A stretch of DNA of 59,410 nt from Sedimenticola thiotaurini (GCA_007713595.1 VMRY01000014.1:1-59410), one strand, 5' to 3'; counted from the stretch's first letter, positions 9,590-19,615 are shown. Numbers and translations are program-made. Notes: generated from the sequence alone by a model not told the origin.

Positions 9590-9672
9590 GAAGGGTGGAC
9601 ACATCTTTGGTGCCCACGCGATTGGATTGTATCGTGCTTCCGCGTGGGCACTGACGACGCACCCATCCTACC
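9590..9672. repeat. Palindromic intergenic repeat, copy 2 (diverged)
   Basis: This is an 83-base element with the same layout as the repeat at 2312-2395. Outer arms AAGGGTGGACAC and the GCACCCATCCTACC end pair imperfectly, and the inner GTGCCCACGCG (9610-9620) pairs with CGCGTGGGCAC (9641-9651). The two copies are clearly homologous but diverged. It fills the 141-base gap between the thiolase and acyl-CoA dehydrogenase genes. Confidence 0.75.
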
Positions 9673-9680
9673 GGTCTTGC

Positions 9681-10865
9681 TTAAACCCGCTCGATAGCGA
9701 CGGCCGTGGCTTCACCGCCACCGATACAGAGTGAGGCAATGCCTCGCTTCAGTCCCTGATTCTCCAGGGCCGCCAGAAGCGTTACTAGTATACGTGCACC
9801 TGATGCGCCAATCGGATGCCCGAGAGCACAGGCACCACCGTTGATATTGACCTTTTCATGATCAAGATTCATCTCCCGCATAGCCGCCATGGTGACAACG
9901 GCAAAGGCCTCATTGATCTCCCACAGATCCACTTCATCCTTGCTCCATTCCAGACGCTGTAACAGGTTCTGCATGGCATAGACAGGTGCTGTGGTAAACC
10001 AACAGGGCTCACCGGCATAACCGGCATGGCCATGAATAATGGCCTTGGGAGACAAGCCACGACGTTCTGCCTCAGATGCACGCATCATCACCAGTGCAGC
10101 TGCGCCATCTGAGATGGAACTGGAGTTGGCCGGCGTCACAGTACCGTCTTTTCGAAAGGCGGGACGCAGACTGGGGATTTTCTCCGGACGGGCATTGCCT
10201 GGCTGCTCATCAATTGTCACTTCCGTATCACCACCGCGCCCTTTGATGGTAACGGGGGTGATTTCCCGTTCAAAGCGACCCGCTTCAATTGCAGCGTTGG
10301 CACGACTCAGTGAGGCAATGGCGAATTCATCCTGCTGTTCACGGCTGAATTTAAAATGATCTGCACACTGCTCGGCAAAGGTACCCATCAGGGCGCCGCG
10401 ATCAAAGTAGGCATCCTCCAGTCCGTCGAGGAACATGTGATCCATTACCTTGCCATGGCCCAAGCGATAGCCGCCGCGTGCCCTGTCCAGCAGATAAGGG
10501 GCATTGGTCATGGACTCCATACCACCGGCGACCATCACATCATTGGTTCCAACCTTGAGTAGGTCATGGGCCAGCATCACCGCCTTCATACCAGAGCCAC
10601 ATACCTTGCTGACACCAGCACAGGTGGTGCTTAATGGAAGGCCAGCACCCAGTACCGCCTGTCGAGTCGGTGCCTGGCCAATGCCAGCCGTCAGTACATT
10701 ACCCATCAGTACTTCCTGTACATCTTCGGGACTGATGCCGGCCCTGCTCACAGCCGCTGCAATAGCCGCTGAACCCAGCTGCGGTGCAGTCAATGACGAC
10801 AGGGAACCCTGAAAACCACCCATCGGGGTACGGGCGATATCAACGATGACAATAGGATCACTCAT
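9681..10865 (-). CDS. Acetyl-CoA C-acetyltransferase (thiolase)
   Basis: This 394-residue thiolase interconverts acetoacetyl-CoA and two acetyl-CoA. The acyl-accepting cysteine is residue 89 in KVCGSGMKAV. The C-terminal NINGGACALGHPIGASGAR holds the second catalytic cysteine and histidine. Size and motifs fit the AtoB/PhaA biosynthetic-degradative type. It lies second in the liu operon after liuA and would finish both leucine-derived and butyryl-CoA-derived acetoacetyl-CoA. Confidence 0.92.
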   Translation of the reverse strand: MSDPIVIVDIARTPMGGFQGSLSSLTAPQLGSAAIAAAVSRAGISPEDVQEVLMGNVLTAGIGQAPTRQAVLGAGLPLSTTCAGVSKVCGSGMKAVMLAHDLLKVGTNDVMVAGGMESMTNAPYLLDRARGGYRLGHGKVMDHMFLDGLEDAYFDRGALMGTFAEQCADHFKFSREQQDEFAIASLSRANAAIEAGRFEREITPVTIKGRGGDTEVTIDEQPGNARPEKIPSLRPAFRKDGTVTPANSSSISDGAAALVMMRASEAERRGLSPKAIIHGHAGYAGEPCWFTTAPVYAMQNLLQRLEWSKDEVDLWEINEAFAVVTMAAMREMNLDHEKVNINGGACALGHPIGASGARILVTLLAALENQGLKRGIASLCIGGGEATAVAIERV

Positions 10866-10935
10866 GGGAAAACTCCGGTTTGTTCAATATTACAATTCAG
10901 CTTGTTATCGCAGGGGGCAGAGTCAAATGCACAGA

Positions 10936-10965
10936 GGTCGGAGTCGATCTGGACCGACTCCGACC
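10936..10965. repeat. Perfect 11-bp stem-loop between liuA and the thiolase gene
   Basis: GGTCGGAGTCG at 10936-10946 is perfectly complementary to CGACTCCGACC at 10955-10965, with an 8-base loop. No T tract follows on the minus strand, so it is not a standard terminator. It may stabilise the upstream liuA transcript or reduce read-through within the operon. Confidence 0.65.
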
Positions 10966-10975
10966 CTTTAACAAA

Positions 10976-12139
10976 TTATCGGGTTTCGTTAAACAACTCG
11001 CGGCCGATCAACATACGGCGTATTTCTGAAGTACCTGCGCCAATCTCATAAAGCTTGGCATCTCTCAGGAAACGGCCTGTTGGATATTCGTTAACATAGC
11101 CATTGCCACCCAGGGTCTGAATTGCCTCCAGTGCCATCCAGGTTGCTTTCTCTGCGGAGTAGAGAATTGCACCCGCCGCATCCTTTCGTGTTGTCTCACC
11201 ACGATCACACGCCTTGCCGACAGCATAGACATAAGCTTTACAAGCATTCATGGTGGTATACATATCCGCCATCTTGCCCTGCATCAACTCAAACTCACCG
11301 ATAGGACGCCCAAACTGTTCACGCTCGTGGATATAGGGCACCACCACATCCATACAGGCCTGCATAATGCCCAGTGGCCCACCAGAGAGAACGGCACGTT
11401 CGTAATCGAGCCCACTCATCAACACCTTCACGCCCTGATTGAGTCCACCGAGAATGTTCTCTTCCGGGACTTCCACATCTTCGAACACCAGCTCGCAGGT
11501 GTTGGAACCACGCATACCGAGCTTATCCAGTTTCTGGGCACTCTTAACACCAAACTCTCGCTCAATGATAAAGGCCGTAATCCCTTTTGGTCCGGCCTTA
11601 AGATCTGTCTTGGCATAGACCACCATCACATGGGCATCAGGGCCATTGGTGATCCACATCTTGTTACCGTTAAGGACATAACGGTCACCCTTCTTTTCCG
11701 CCTTCAGCTTCATGCCCACCACATCAGAGCCAGCATTGGGTTCAGACATGGCCAGTGCACCGATATGATCACCACTGATCAGCTTCGGTAGATATTTCTC
11801 TTTCTGTGCCTGGCTGCCGTTACGCTTGATCTGGTTTACACAGAGATTGGAGTGCGCACCATAGCTCAAACCAATAGAAGCGGAGGCACGGCTGATCTCT
11901 TCCATCGCCACCATATGTGCCAGGTAGCCCATCTCACTACCGCCAAACTCCTCCGCAACCGTGATACCCAACAGTCCCATATCACCAAATTTCTTCCACA
12001 GGTGATTGGGGAATTGGTTTTTCTCATCGGTTTCTGCCGCAAGAGGCGCTATCTCGGCCGCCGTAAACTCCTGCACGGCATCCCGCAGCATCTCTACGGT
12101 CTCGCCGAGATCAAAATTCAATGAAGGCAGATGGATCAT
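10976..12139 (-). CDS. liuA: Isovaleryl-CoA dehydrogenase
   Basis: This 387-residue FAD enzyme oxidises isovaleryl-CoA to 3-methylcrotonyl-CoA, the committed step of the liu pathway. It has the acyl-CoA dehydrogenase blocks [12 protein letters not shown] and [10 protein letters not shown]. The catalytic glutamate is at the isovaleryl-type position, E247 in [12 protein letters not shown], whereas the C-terminal position usual in other dehydrogenases reads [12 protein letters not shown] with no glutamate there. This relocation is diagnostic of isovaleryl-CoA dehydrogenases. It is the first gene of the minus-strand operon, with a LiuR-like palindrome about 175 bases upstream. Confidence 0.95.
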   Translation of the reverse strand: MIHLPSLNFDLGETVEMLRDAVQEFTAAEIAPLAAETDEKNQFPNHLWKKFGDMGLLGITVAEEFGGSEMGYLAHMVAMEEISRASASIGLSYGAHSNLCVNQIKRNGSQAQKEKYLPKLISGDHIGALAMSEPNAGSDVVGMKLKAEKKGDRYVLNGNKMWITNGPDAHVMVVYAKTDLKAGPKGITAFIIEREFGVKSAQKLDKLGMRGSNTCELVFEDVEVPEENILGGLNQGVKVLMSGLDYERAVLSGGPLGIMQACMDVVVPYIHEREQFGRPIGEFELMQGKMADMYTTMNACKAYVYAVGKACDRGETTRKDAAGAILYSAEKATWMALEAIQTLGGNGYVNEYPTGRFLRDAKLYEIGAGTSEIRRMLIGRELFNETR

Positions 12140-12312
12140 TCACTTTCTCCTTATATGGAACTGTTGGCGCGTCGAACAGCCCTATAGATCGTGCTCTGGC
12201 CGTGCCCTGATTAACTTAATTTGAGTTACACCAAACTTAGCAACACAACCGATTCAGAAACGTTGGCCACATGTGTCCCAGAATCTCCGGATGACCTGTG
12301 AGAGAACATAAC

Positions 12313-12333
12313 TTACGTTTACGTTAACGTCAA
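12313..12333. promoter_or_regulatory. LiuR-type operator upstream of liuA
   Basis: A near-palindrome with core ACGTTTACGTTAACGT lies in the 353-base gap (12140-12492) between liuA and liuR, about 175 bases before the liuA start. It matches five other sites in this window. LiuR is a MerR-family regulator of leucine-degradation genes in proteobacteria; binding here is inferred from motif and position. Apart from it I see no gene in this gap; the long leader to liuA is unexplained. Confidence 0.7.
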
Positions 12334-12492
12334 CTAAATAGTTGTGACTACCTTACTAATGAATCAAATGGGATTTAGTTAGAGTAAAGGGTAGTACCCT
12401 TTGAGAAAGAAAATGCAAAACAACGGGATAAAGTGTTTTTTGTTTTTATTGTGCAGCGTTACATAACAGTCCCTAAAACTGATAAGCGACTG

Positions 12493-12927
12493 TTAACCCT
12501 CATCTATCTCATTAAGCACACTGTGAGCGCGCTTCTCCACGCTCTCCATCTCATGCAAAACGGCTTCAATATCCTGACGCTGCTGCTCAAGCATCTCACG
12601 GCGCTCCTGTATTTTGCCGAGCAGGAATTTGAGCTGGGCGGTTTCACCGGGCGCGGTATCGTAGAGATCAAACATCTCTTTGACCTCAGATAGCGCAAAG
12701 CCTAGCCTTTTACCTCGCAAGACCAGCTTTAAACGGACTCGGTCACGCTCACGGTAGACGCGCCTGCGCCCTTTTCGACTCGGAGAGATCAATCCCTGAT
12801 CTTCATAAAAACGTATGGCCCGAGGAGTGACATCAAACTCTTTTGCAAGCTCAGAGATGGTATAGGTCGCTCCCTTCATGAGTTCGACATCTTCAGACGC
12901 TTCGGTGTGTATTTTTTCCATTAGCAT
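12493..12927 (-). CDS. liuR: MerR-family transcriptional regulator LiuR
   Basis: The 144-residue regulator has an N-terminal winged helix-turn-helix (YTISELAKEFDVTPRAIRFY, then GRRRVYRERDRVRLK) and a C-terminal coiled coil for dimerisation. It lacks the metal-binding cysteines of MerR/CueR, as expected for the acyl-CoA-responsive LiuR branch. It lies next to liuA, and copies of a palindromic motif flank it on both sides, so it probably controls its own gene as well. Starts at 12927, 12921 or 12879 are possible; the first has a weak GGGAT upstream. Confidence 0.9.
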   Translation of the reverse strand: MLMEKIHTEASEDVELMKGATYTISELAKEFDVTPRAIRFYEDQGLISPSRKGRRRVYRERDRVRLKLVLRGKRLGFALSEVKEMFDLYDTAPGETAQLKFLLGKIQERREMLEQQRQDIEAVLHEMESVEKRAHSVLNEIDEG

Positions 12928-13098
12928 ATTTTATCCCGAGTAACAGTGCCTTCGTACTCCAGCGCATTCCCGATAGTCATCAGGAGTGTAAACTTGTGAA
13001 TCCTTTGCCTCTGAATGAAGACAACAACCATTCTATTCATGCCATACTAAACTGCGTGAAAATGGTAAAGGTATCACCCCATGCTCACAGTTATAACC

Positions 13099-13117
13099 TA
13101 CGTTTACGTAAACGTCA
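13099..13117. promoter_or_regulatory. LiuR-type operator upstream of liuR
   Basis: TACGTTTACGTAAACGTCA is a near-perfect palindrome in the 392-base divergent gap 12928-13319 between liuR and icmF. It lies about 170 bases from the liuR start and could serve liuR autoregulation or act with the second site at 13185. No gene is seen in the gap. Confidence 0.7.
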
Positions 13118-13154
13118 CTATACTTTCCATTCCCAGCGGGAGCAAATCGTCATA

Positions 13155-13205
13155 TTGATGTCTATGTTGCCGTATATACTAATATTGACGTTTACGTTAA
13201 CGTAA
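13155..13205 (+). promoter_or_regulatory. Possible icmF promoter with LiuR-type operator
   Basis: A TTGATG (13155-13160) and TAATAT (13180-13185) pair with a 19-base spacer could be a promoter, although the match is weak. A LiuR-like site with core ACGTTTACGTTAACGT starts at 13185, directly at the end of the -10 element and about 115 bases before icmF. The operator position just downstream of -10 suggests repression. Operator confidence is higher than promoter confidence. Confidence 0.6.
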
Positions 13206-13319
13206 GGTAGCTTTAGTCTATTATAGGGCTAATGGAACATTAGTGCTGTTGTGCATTGTATCAGACGCCTTTACTGAATCCTCTATTATCAGCTAGTTAT
13301 AGAAACAACTGGAGACATC

Positions 13320-16300
13320 ATGTCAAACGTCCCTCAGGCAAACAGTGTTGTCGGAATTGCTCAGCAACAGAACAAAATCCGCTTCGTGACAGCCGCCAGT
13401 CTATTTGATGGCCATGATGCCTCCATCAACATCATGCGACGTATTCTCCAGTCTCAAGGGGCCGAGGTAATTCATCTGGGTCATAACCGCTCAGTGGCCG
13501 AGATTGTCAATGCTGCCCTCCAGGAGGATGCCCAGGGTATCGCCATCAGCTCCTACCAGGGCGGACATGTCGAATACCTGAAGTACATGGTAGACATGCT
13601 GAAAGAGCGCGGCGGCAGCGAGATCCGCATCTTTGCCGGTGGCGGCGGCGTCATTGTGCAGGAAGAGATAAGGGAGCTGCATGACTATGGCGTGACACGC
13701 ATATTCTCCCCAGAAGACGGCCAGAAAATGGGCCTGCAGGGCATGATCAAAATGGCCATGGAGCAGAGTGATTTTGACCCGGGCCAGCTTGCACCCAATA
13801 CGCTCCAACCGATAATGGAAGGTGACTGGCGCGCCCTTGCCCAGATCATCACTCAGCTGGAGACAAGTCAGGCCAGCAGCGCCCTCGCTGGCGAGATTGA
13901 TCAGGCCGTCAACACCCTGGATAAAAAGATCCCTGTTCTCGGCATCACCGGTACAGGCGGCTCAGGCAAATCATCACTGACCGATGAGCTGATCCGTCGC
14001 TTCAGACTGGGTCAACAGGATCAACTGAAAATCGCCATTATTGCGGTTGATCCCACGCGCAGAAAGACCGGTGGCGCACTGCTGGGCGATCGCATCCGCA
14101 TGAATGCCATTGAGCATCCGAACATCTTCTTTCGCTCTGTTGCCACCCGTGACGCCAGTGGCGAGGTACCCGAGTATGTCGCTGACATAGTCAAGGCATG
14201 CAAACTCTCTGGTTTTGATTTCATCATTGTTGAAACGCCCGGAATTGGCCAGGGCGACGCCGGTATCGTGCCGCTGGTGGATGCCTCACTCTATGTCATG
14301 ACACCGGAATTCGGCGCACAGAGCCAGCTGGAAAAGATCGACATGTTGGACTATGCCGACTTTGTAGCGATCAACAAATTCGATCGCAAGGGTGCCGAAG
14401 ACGCGTTCCGTGATGTGCGCAAACAGGTACAGCGCAATCAGGAGGCCTTTACCACACCGGTCGAAGAGATGCCTGTATTTGGCACCATTGCCGCACGCTT
14501 CAATGATGAAGGGGTTACCGCCCTCTATCACGGCCTGCTGGATAAACTATGCACGCTCGGCCTCACTGTTTCAGAGGACGCCCTGCCCCGTTCCAGCGAG
14601 CGGAAGTCAACCGGGAAACAGGTCATTGTCCCGGCGCAACGGGCACGTTATCTGGCGGAGATTGCAGAGACTGTTCGTGATTACAAAAAAACCGTCGACA
14701 TTCAGGCGCGTATTGCACGGGAACGTCAGCAACTGACCGAATCCAAGCGCATGCTGGGTGAGTCTGGAAGCGCTATTGATGCTCTGGACTCATTGATTGC
14801 AGAGCGTGACGCGGCCCTTGATCAGCGTGCTAAAAAGCTGTTGGAGATCTGGCCGCAAGTCAAAGCAAGCTACGCCGGTGATGAGTATGTGGTAAAGATT
14901 CGCGATAAAGAGATCCGCACCCAGATTACCCGCACCACAATGTCTGGCACAAAGATCCGCAAAGTGGTGCTACCCAAGTATGAAGATCATGGCGAACTGC
15001 TGAAGTGGCTGCTGCTGGAGAATGTTCCCGGCACGTTCCCCTACACCGCCGGCGTGTTTGCATTCAAGCGTGAAGGGGAAGACCCAACCCGGATGTTTGC
15101 CGGTGAAGGCGACGCATTCAGAACTAACCGTCGTTTTAAAAGACTCTCGGAACACGCTGATGCAAAAAGGCTTTCTACTGCATTTGATTCCGTCACTTTG
15201 TACGGTTGCGACCCGGATGAAAGGCCGGATATCTACGGCAAGATAGGTAATTCTGGCGTCTCCATAGCGACCCTGGAAGATATGAAAGTGCTGTACGACG
15301 GGTTTGATCTGTGCAACCCAAGTACCTCCGTCTCCATGACCGTTAACGGTCCGGCCCCGATGATCCTGGCGATGTTCCTGAATACCGCTATTGATCAACA
15401 GATTGGCAAGTTTGAAACTGACAACGGCCGTCAGCCCACCGATGAGGAGATCCAGAAGATCCGAGCCTGGGCACTCTCCAATGTACGCGGCACAGTACAA
15501 GCCGATATTCTCAAGGAGGATCAGGGGCAGAACACCTGTATCTTCTCCACCGAATTTGCCCTCAAGCTGATGGGCGATATCCAGGAGTATTTCGTCCATA
15601 ACCAGGTGCGTAATTTCTACTCGGTCTCGATCTCCGGCTATCACATAGCAGAGGCCGGTGCGAACCCGATCTCACAGCTCGCCTTCACCCTCTCCAATGG
15701 CTTCACCTATGTGGAGACCTATCTGGCGCGGGGTATGGACATTGATGAGTTTGCGCCCAATCTGTCATTCTTCTTCAGTAACGGCATGGACCCTGAATAC
15801 ACGGTAATGGGTCGGGTTGCCCGGCGCATCTGGGCTACCGCGATGCGCTTCAAGTACGGCGCCAACGAGCGCAGCCAGAAACTGAAATACCATATCCAGA
15901 CATCAGGCCGTTCCCTGCATGCCCAGGAGATGGACTTCAATGACATTCGCACTACCCTGCAGGCCCTGATCGCTATTTACGACAACTGCAACAGTCTGCA
16001 CACCAATGCCTATGATGAAGCGATCACCACCCCAACAGAGGAGTCTGTTCGTCGTGCACTGGCTATTCAGTTGATCATCAACAACGAGTGGGGCCTGACC
16101 AAAAATGAAAATCCCAACCAGGGCGCTTTCATTATTGACGAGCTCACCGATCTGGTTGAAGAGGCAGTACTCAGTGAATTTGAGCGCATCTCAGAACGAG
16201 GTGGTGTGCTGGGAGCAATGGAGACCGGCTACCAGCGCGGCAAGATTCAGGATGAATCAATGCATTACGAACACATGAAGCATGATGGCTCACTGCCTAT

Positions 16301-16583
16301 CATCGGCGTCAACACCTTCCTCAATCCCAAAGGCAATGAGGCAGTGACAATTGAACTGGCCCGCTCGACTGAAGAGGAGAAGCTGAGCCAGATTAAACGT
16401 CTGCGTGAATTTAATCAGCAACACGGCATGCAGGCAGAAGCCGCACTGCAGCGAATTCGCACTGCAGCCATCAATAACCAGAATATTTTCGTGGAGCTGG
16501 TGGATGCCGTACGTTTCTGTTCTTTGGGCCAGATCTCAAATGCCCTTTATGAAGTGGGCGGCCAATATCGCCGTAACATGTAA
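13320..16583 (+). CDS. icmF: Fused isobutyryl-CoA mutase IcmF (B12-dependent, with G-protein chaperone)
   Basis: This 1087-residue adenosylcobalamin enzyme interconverts isobutyryl-CoA and butyryl-CoA; characterised IcmF proteins also act on isovaleryl-/pivalyl-CoA. Order of domains: B12-binding domain (FDGHDAS, lower-ligand His32), MeaI-type GTPase with P-loop GTGGSGKS at 211-218, then the mutase TIM barrel. Substrate-defining residues are those of isobutyryl- rather than methylmalonyl-CoA mutase: F593 in TRMFAG (Tyr in MCM) and Q737 in GQNTCIF (Arg in MCM). GGAG lies 5 bases before the ATG. It heads a plus-strand icmF-hbd-crt unit divergent from liuR. Confidence 0.95.
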   Translation: MSNVPQANSVVGIAQQQNKIRFVTAASLFDGHDASINIMRRILQSQGAEVIHLGHNRSVAEIVNAALQEDAQGIAISSYQGGHVEYLKYMVDMLKERGGSEIRIFAGGGGVIVQEEIRELHDYGVTRIFSPEDGQKMGLQGMIKMAMEQSDFDPGQLAPNTLQPIMEGDWRALAQIITQLETSQASSALAGEIDQAVNTLDKKIPVLGITGTGGSGKSSLTDELIRRFRLGQQDQLKIAIIAVDPTRRKTGGALLGDRIRMNAIEHPNIFFRSVATRDASGEVPEYVADIVKACKLSGFDFIIVETPGIGQGDAGIVPLVDASLYVMTPEFGAQSQLEKIDMLDYADFVAINKFDRKGAEDAFRDVRKQVQRNQEAFTTPVEEMPVFGTIAARFNDEGVTALYHGLLDKLCTLGLTVSEDALPRSSERKSTGKQVIVPAQRARYLAEIAETVRDYKKTVDIQARIARERQQLTESKRMLGESGSAIDALDSLIAERDAALDQRAKKLLEIWPQVKASYAGDEYVVKIRDKEIRTQITRTTMSGTKIRKVVLPKYEDHGELLKWLLLENVPGTFPYTAGVFAFKREGEDPTRMFAGEGDAFRTNRRFKRLSEHADAKRLSTAFDSVTLYGCDPDERPDIYGKIGNSGVSIATLEDMKVLYDGFDLCNPSTSVSMTVNGPAPMILAMFLNTAIDQQIGKFETDNGRQPTDEEIQKIRAWALSNVRGTVQADILKEDQGQNTCIFSTEFALKLMGDIQEYFVHNQVRNFYSVSISGYHIAEAGANPISQLAFTLSNGFTYVETYLARGMDIDEFAPNLSFFFSNGMDPEYTVMGRVARRIWATAMRFKYGANERSQKLKYHIQTSGRSLHAQEMDFNDIRTTLQALIAIYDNCNSLHTNAYDEAITTPTEESVRRALAIQLIINNEWGLTKNENPNQGAFIIDELTDLVEEAVLSEFERISERGGVLGAMETGYQRGKIQDESMHYEHMKHDGSLPIIGVNTFLNPKGNEAVTIELARSTEEEKLSQIKRLREFNQQHGMQAEAALQRIRTAAINNQNIFVELVDAVRFCSLGQISNALYEVGGQYRRNM

Positions 16584-16593
16584 CCTTTAAGGG

Positions 16594-16614
16594 CGGCATT
16601 TATTGCCGATTTTT
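16594..16614 (+). terminator. Weak terminator-like hairpin after icmF
   Basis: CGGCA (16594-16598) and TGCCG (16604-16608) form a 5-bp stem, followed by ATTTTTAA. The stem is short, so it may only attenuate transcription into hbd. The rest of the gap to hbd (to 16763) is AT-rich with nothing further recognised. Confidence 0.4.
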
Positions 16615-16763
16615 AACTTTAACTTATTATCTTAATCTGCTGTTTTTAATAGTAAATTAAGAACTAAATAAATGCACTTATTAATCACAGAGAACGACCC
16701 TTTGCAGAGTCGCTTAAAATCCTTTTTAATAGGCACTATATTTCATTATTGCTAGAGGTTGAT

Positions 16764-17612
16764 ATGCAAGTTAATTCTGTCGGTGTTATCGGCGCCGGAA
16801 CAATGGGTAATGGTATTGCACAGGTATTTGCCGCGTCAGGCTTCAAAGTCATCCTGCATGATATTGCCGATGAACCACTCCAACGTGGACTCTCGACCAT
16901 AGAGCAAAGCCTCGGTCGCATGGTAAAGAAGGAGAAGATCAGCGAGGCAGACAAGGCTGCTACCCTGGCCAATATTCAGGGCGCCACCACTCTTGAAGCA
17001 CTGGCATCAGTTGACCTGGTTGTTGAAGCCGCCAGTGAAAACCTCGAGATAAAGAGCAAAATCTTTCAGGAGTTGGATCGTATCTGCAAACCTGAGGCGG
17101 TACTTGCAACCAACACCTCTTCCATCTCTCTCACCCGCATTGCACGGGAAACCCAGCGTCCTGAGAAAGTGATCGGCATGCACTTCATGAACCCGGTACC
17201 TGTCATGAAGCTGGTCGAGGTGATCCGCGCCCTGCAGACCAGCGACGAGGTCTACAACCTGATTGATGATCTGTCGAAAAAGATTGGCAAGATCCCGGTC
17301 GAGGTGAATGATAGCCCCGGCTTTGTCTCCAATAGAATCCTGTTGCCGATGATCAATGAGGCGATCTATACCCACTACGAAGGCGTGGCGACAGTTGAAG
17401 CCATTGACGAGGTGATGAAGCTCGGCATGAATCATCCGATGGGGCCGCTGGCACTGGCAGACCTGATCGGTCTGGACACCTGCCTGTCAATAATGGAAGT
17501 ACTGCATGAGGGACTGGGTGATACCAAGTACCGGCCCTGCCCCCTACTTCGCCGTATGGTTGATGCCGGTTACCTGGGTCGTAAAAGTGGTAAAGGTTTT
17601 TACGAGTACTGA
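16764..17612 (+). CDS. hbd: 3-hydroxybutyryl-CoA dehydrogenase
   Basis: This 282-residue NAD(P)-dependent enzyme oxidises 3-hydroxybutyryl-CoA to acetoacetyl-CoA. The N-terminal Rossmann motif is [14 protein letters not shown]. The catalytic histidine is in [15 protein letters not shown], and the C-terminal domain ends [11 protein letters not shown], all standard for this family. The ATG at 16764 has AGAGG five bases upstream; an upstream in-frame TTG at 16749 is less likely. With crt and the liu-operon dehydrogenase and thiolase it completes beta-oxidation of butyryl-CoA made by IcmF. Confidence 0.93.
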   Translation: MQVNSVGVIGAGTMGNGIAQVFAASGFKVILHDIADEPLQRGLSTIEQSLGRMVKKEKISEADKAATLANIQGATTLEALASVDLVVEAASENLEIKSKIFQELDRICKPEAVLATNTSSISLTRIARETQRPEKVIGMHFMNPVPVMKLVEVIRALQTSDEVYNLIDDLSKKIGKIPVEVNDSPGFVSNRILLPMINEAIYTHYEGVATVEAIDEVMKLGMNHPMGPLALADLIGLDTCLSIMEVLHEGLGDTKYRPCPLLRRMVDAGYLGRKSGKGFYEY

Positions 17613-17635
17613 GCAGGCCACCTGCCAATGAGGTC

Positions 17636-18424
17636 ATGATGAGTTACGAAAACATCCTACTCGATCAGGTTGAACCGGGCATCTATCTGCTCACGATCAA
17701 CCGCCCCCGGAGCTTTAATTCGCTCAATAGTGCCACACTGGATGAGATCTATACCGCTGGTGAAGCACTCGCGAGCAGTGCAGATGCCCGGGTACTCCTG
17801 ATAACCGGTGCGGGCGAAAAGGCATTTGTAGCGGGTGCTGACATACCGGAGATGAAGGAGAAGACCGCACTGGAAGGCCAGGTCTTCTCACAAAAAGGGA
17901 TGCGTGCCTTTCGCCGGCTTGAGACCCTGGCCATACCGGTCATTGCTGTGGTGAATGGCTACTGTCTGGGTGGCGGCTGCGAACTGGCCATGAGCTGTGA
18001 CTGGATTATTGCCTCCGACAAGGCCCAGTTCGGACAGCCGGAAGTCAACCTCGGTGTTACACCGGGATTCGGCGCCAGCCAGCGCTTACCCAGACTCATC
18101 GGTCGGGCAAAGGCCATGGAGCTGTTGACTACTGGAAGACAGATCAAGGCAGATGAGGCCGGAGAGTGGGGCCTGGTCAATCACATCTACCCGGCGGCAG
18201 AGTTGATGGAGAAGGCACTGGAGACAGCCCGCACCATCTGTGAAAAGGGGCCTGTCGCGGTAAATCTGGTAAAACAGGCCGTTCAACGCGGCCAGGATCT
18301 CGATCTGGACAATGCCTGCCTACTCGAAAGCCAGGTATTTGGCCTCTGCTTCTCCACGGACGATCAAAAGGAGGGCATGGGCGCGTTCCTCGAAAAGCGC
18401 CCTCCCGCATTCAAGTCACGCTGA
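17636..18424 (+). CDS. crt: Enoyl-CoA hydratase (crotonase)
   Basis: This 262-residue crotonase-fold enzyme hydrates crotonyl-CoA to 3-hydroxybutyryl-CoA. KAFVAGADIPEM near residue 60 and GYCLGGGCELAMSCD near residue 107 are the CoA and oxyanion-hole blocks. EVNLGVTPGFGASQRLPR carries the second family glutamate. It starts 23 bases after hbd and is followed by a strong terminator, so it closes the icmF-hbd-crt unit. Confidence 0.92.
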   Translation: MMSYENILLDQVEPGIYLLTINRPRSFNSLNSATLDEIYTAGEALASSADARVLLITGAGEKAFVAGADIPEMKEKTALEGQVFSQKGMRAFRRLETLAIPVIAVVNGYCLGGGCELAMSCDWIIASDKAQFGQPEVNLGVTPGFGASQRLPRLIGRAKAMELLTTGRQIKADEAGEWGLVNHIYPAAELMEKALETARTICEKGPVAVNLVKQAVQRGQDLDLDNACLLESQVFGLCFSTDDQKEGMGAFLEKRPPAFKSR

Positions 18425-18462
18425 AAGTTACAAATCACAATTCACTCGTCTCCACTCCCTTC

Positions 18463-18493
18463 AACCGCCCTTAATCGGGCGGTTTTTCTTTCT
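18463..18493 (+). terminator. Rho-independent terminator after crt
   Basis: AACCGCCC (18463-18470), a 6-base loop and GGGCGGTT (18477-18484), followed by a pyrimidine-rich TTTCTTTCT tract. It lies 39 bases after the crt stop and ends the icmF-hbd-crt transcript. Confidence 0.9.
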
Positions 18494-18622
18494 CTAGCGA
18501 GAAAAAATCAGTTGGAGCTATTATTCCACCACGTAAGGACTACACTCAGGCAATGGCTAAGCCTGCAGTTAGCACAATGAGTGGCAAAATCACCCATCGT
18601 AAGGATTCAGGGCAATCACGTA

Positions 18623-18683
18623 TTGACCAGTCGTGATTTTTTAATTAGTGTTGCTCTACTAATTTACGTTTACGTAAACGTAA
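18623..18683 (+). promoter_or_regulatory. Promoter with perfect LiuR-type palindrome before the stress-protein gene
   Basis: TTGACC (18623-18628) and TAGTGT (18646-18651) are spaced 17 bases apart. The operator TTACGTTTACGTAAACGTAA (18664-18683) is a perfect 20-base palindrome directly downstream. The block 18611-18680 is repeated, diverged, at 19712-19780 before the next gene, and TTGACC, the 17-base spacing and TAGTGT are all kept in both copies. That conservation supports a functional promoter even though the -10 is poor. The rest of the 357-base gap (18425-18781) holds only the crt terminator. Confidence 0.6.
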
Positions 18684-18781
18684 TAATATTTTCGAAAAAT
18701 TGAACTGGCCGCAAATAAGTTTACAAACAACAGCGGTAGGAAATCGAATCCAAGCTATTGGTATAAGGGGGAAATAGCTCC

Positions 18782-19615
18782 ATGGCTCTAAAAGACATTC
18801 TGGTTCATATAGACAACACGTCTTACTCTGAGAAGCGGTTCAAGCTAGCCTTGCAGATTGCCAAGCAGAATGAGGCTGGATTGACTGCCCTGTTCGCCCG
18901 CGCCGATCCGTCTCTCAAGGGTTTTGAGCCCAATATGAAGCAGCGCCATCAGGCACATGAAGAGCTAAGCGCGGGCCTCCAAAGCCGTTTTATGAAGCTG
19001 GCAGATAAAGCTGAAGTAAAACTGACCTGGATAACCGCAAAACTCCCCAGCAGTGCGGATCAGGTAACCAACCAGGTGATCCAGCAAACCCAGCAAGCGG
19101 ACATGATTATTGTCGGCCAGCATGACCATAAAAACGCCGATGGCAGTGTGCCGGATGATATGCCTGAACTCCTGGTACTCGAGACAGGACGTCCCGTTCT
19201 CATCATTCCCTATGCAGGCGACTTCAAAACGGTCGGAAAAAAGGTGGTGGTTGCATGGACACCAGGCCGGGAATCTGTTCGTGCTTTGAATGACGCACTA
19301 CCACTGATGAGTGCGGCCAAAAAGGTCAAGGTCGTGGCCATCAACCCTAAGAAAAAGTCGAAAAAAGAGATCGGCGTTACGGCTGAACAAGCCGCTGCCC
19401 ATATTGCCCGACATGGCATCAAGACGGAAAGCGATCAATTTTCTACCCGCGGCGTGGATGAGGGCAACCTGATCCTGAATACACTCTCAGACGAACGTGC
19501 TGACCTGCTGGTGATGGGCGCTTATGGACACCACCGTTTCCGCGAACTCATTCTGGGTGGTGTGACGCAGAAGGTGTTTGAGAACATGACCACACCGGTC
19601 TTAATGTCTCATTAA
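18782..19615 (+). CDS. Tandem-domain universal stress protein (UspA family)
   Basis: The 277-residue protein has two Usp domains. The first starts ILVHIDNTSYSEKRFKLAL. The second begins after residue ~150 (KVVVAWTPGRESVRALNDAL) and ends with the nucleotide-loop segment VMGAYGHHRFRELILGGVT and TPVLMSH, close to the ATP-binding GxxGxH-type motif. Cellular role is not known in detail. It sits alone between two LiuR-type promoters, within the branched-acyl catabolism region, so induction together with these genes is likely. GGGGGA precedes the ATG. Confidence 0.88.
   Translation: MALKDILVHIDNTSYSEKRFKLALQIAKQNEAGLTALFARADPSLKGFEPNMKQRHQAHEELSAGLQSRFMKLADKAEVKLTWITAKLPSSADQVTNQVIQQTQQADMIIVGQHDHKNADGSVPDDMPELLVLETGRPVLIIPYAGDFKTVGKKVVVAWTPGRESVRALNDALPLMSAAKKVKVVAINPKKKSKKEIGVTAEQAAAHIARHGIKTESDQFSTRGVDEGNLILNTLSDERADLLVMGAYGHHRFRELILGGVTQKVFENMTTPVLMSH

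Noticed and set aside
12996-13205. 69-residue frame in the liuR-icmF gap
   Set aside because: It runs through both LiuR-type operators and has no coding look.
14970-15644. 224-residue open frame on the minus strand
   Set aside because: It lies wholly inside icmF in the opposite direction and has no motifs or ribosome site.
13320-16583. Methylmalonyl-CoA mutase
   Set aside because: The fused GTPase between B12 and mutase domains and residues F593/Q737 identify isobutyryl-CoA mutase.
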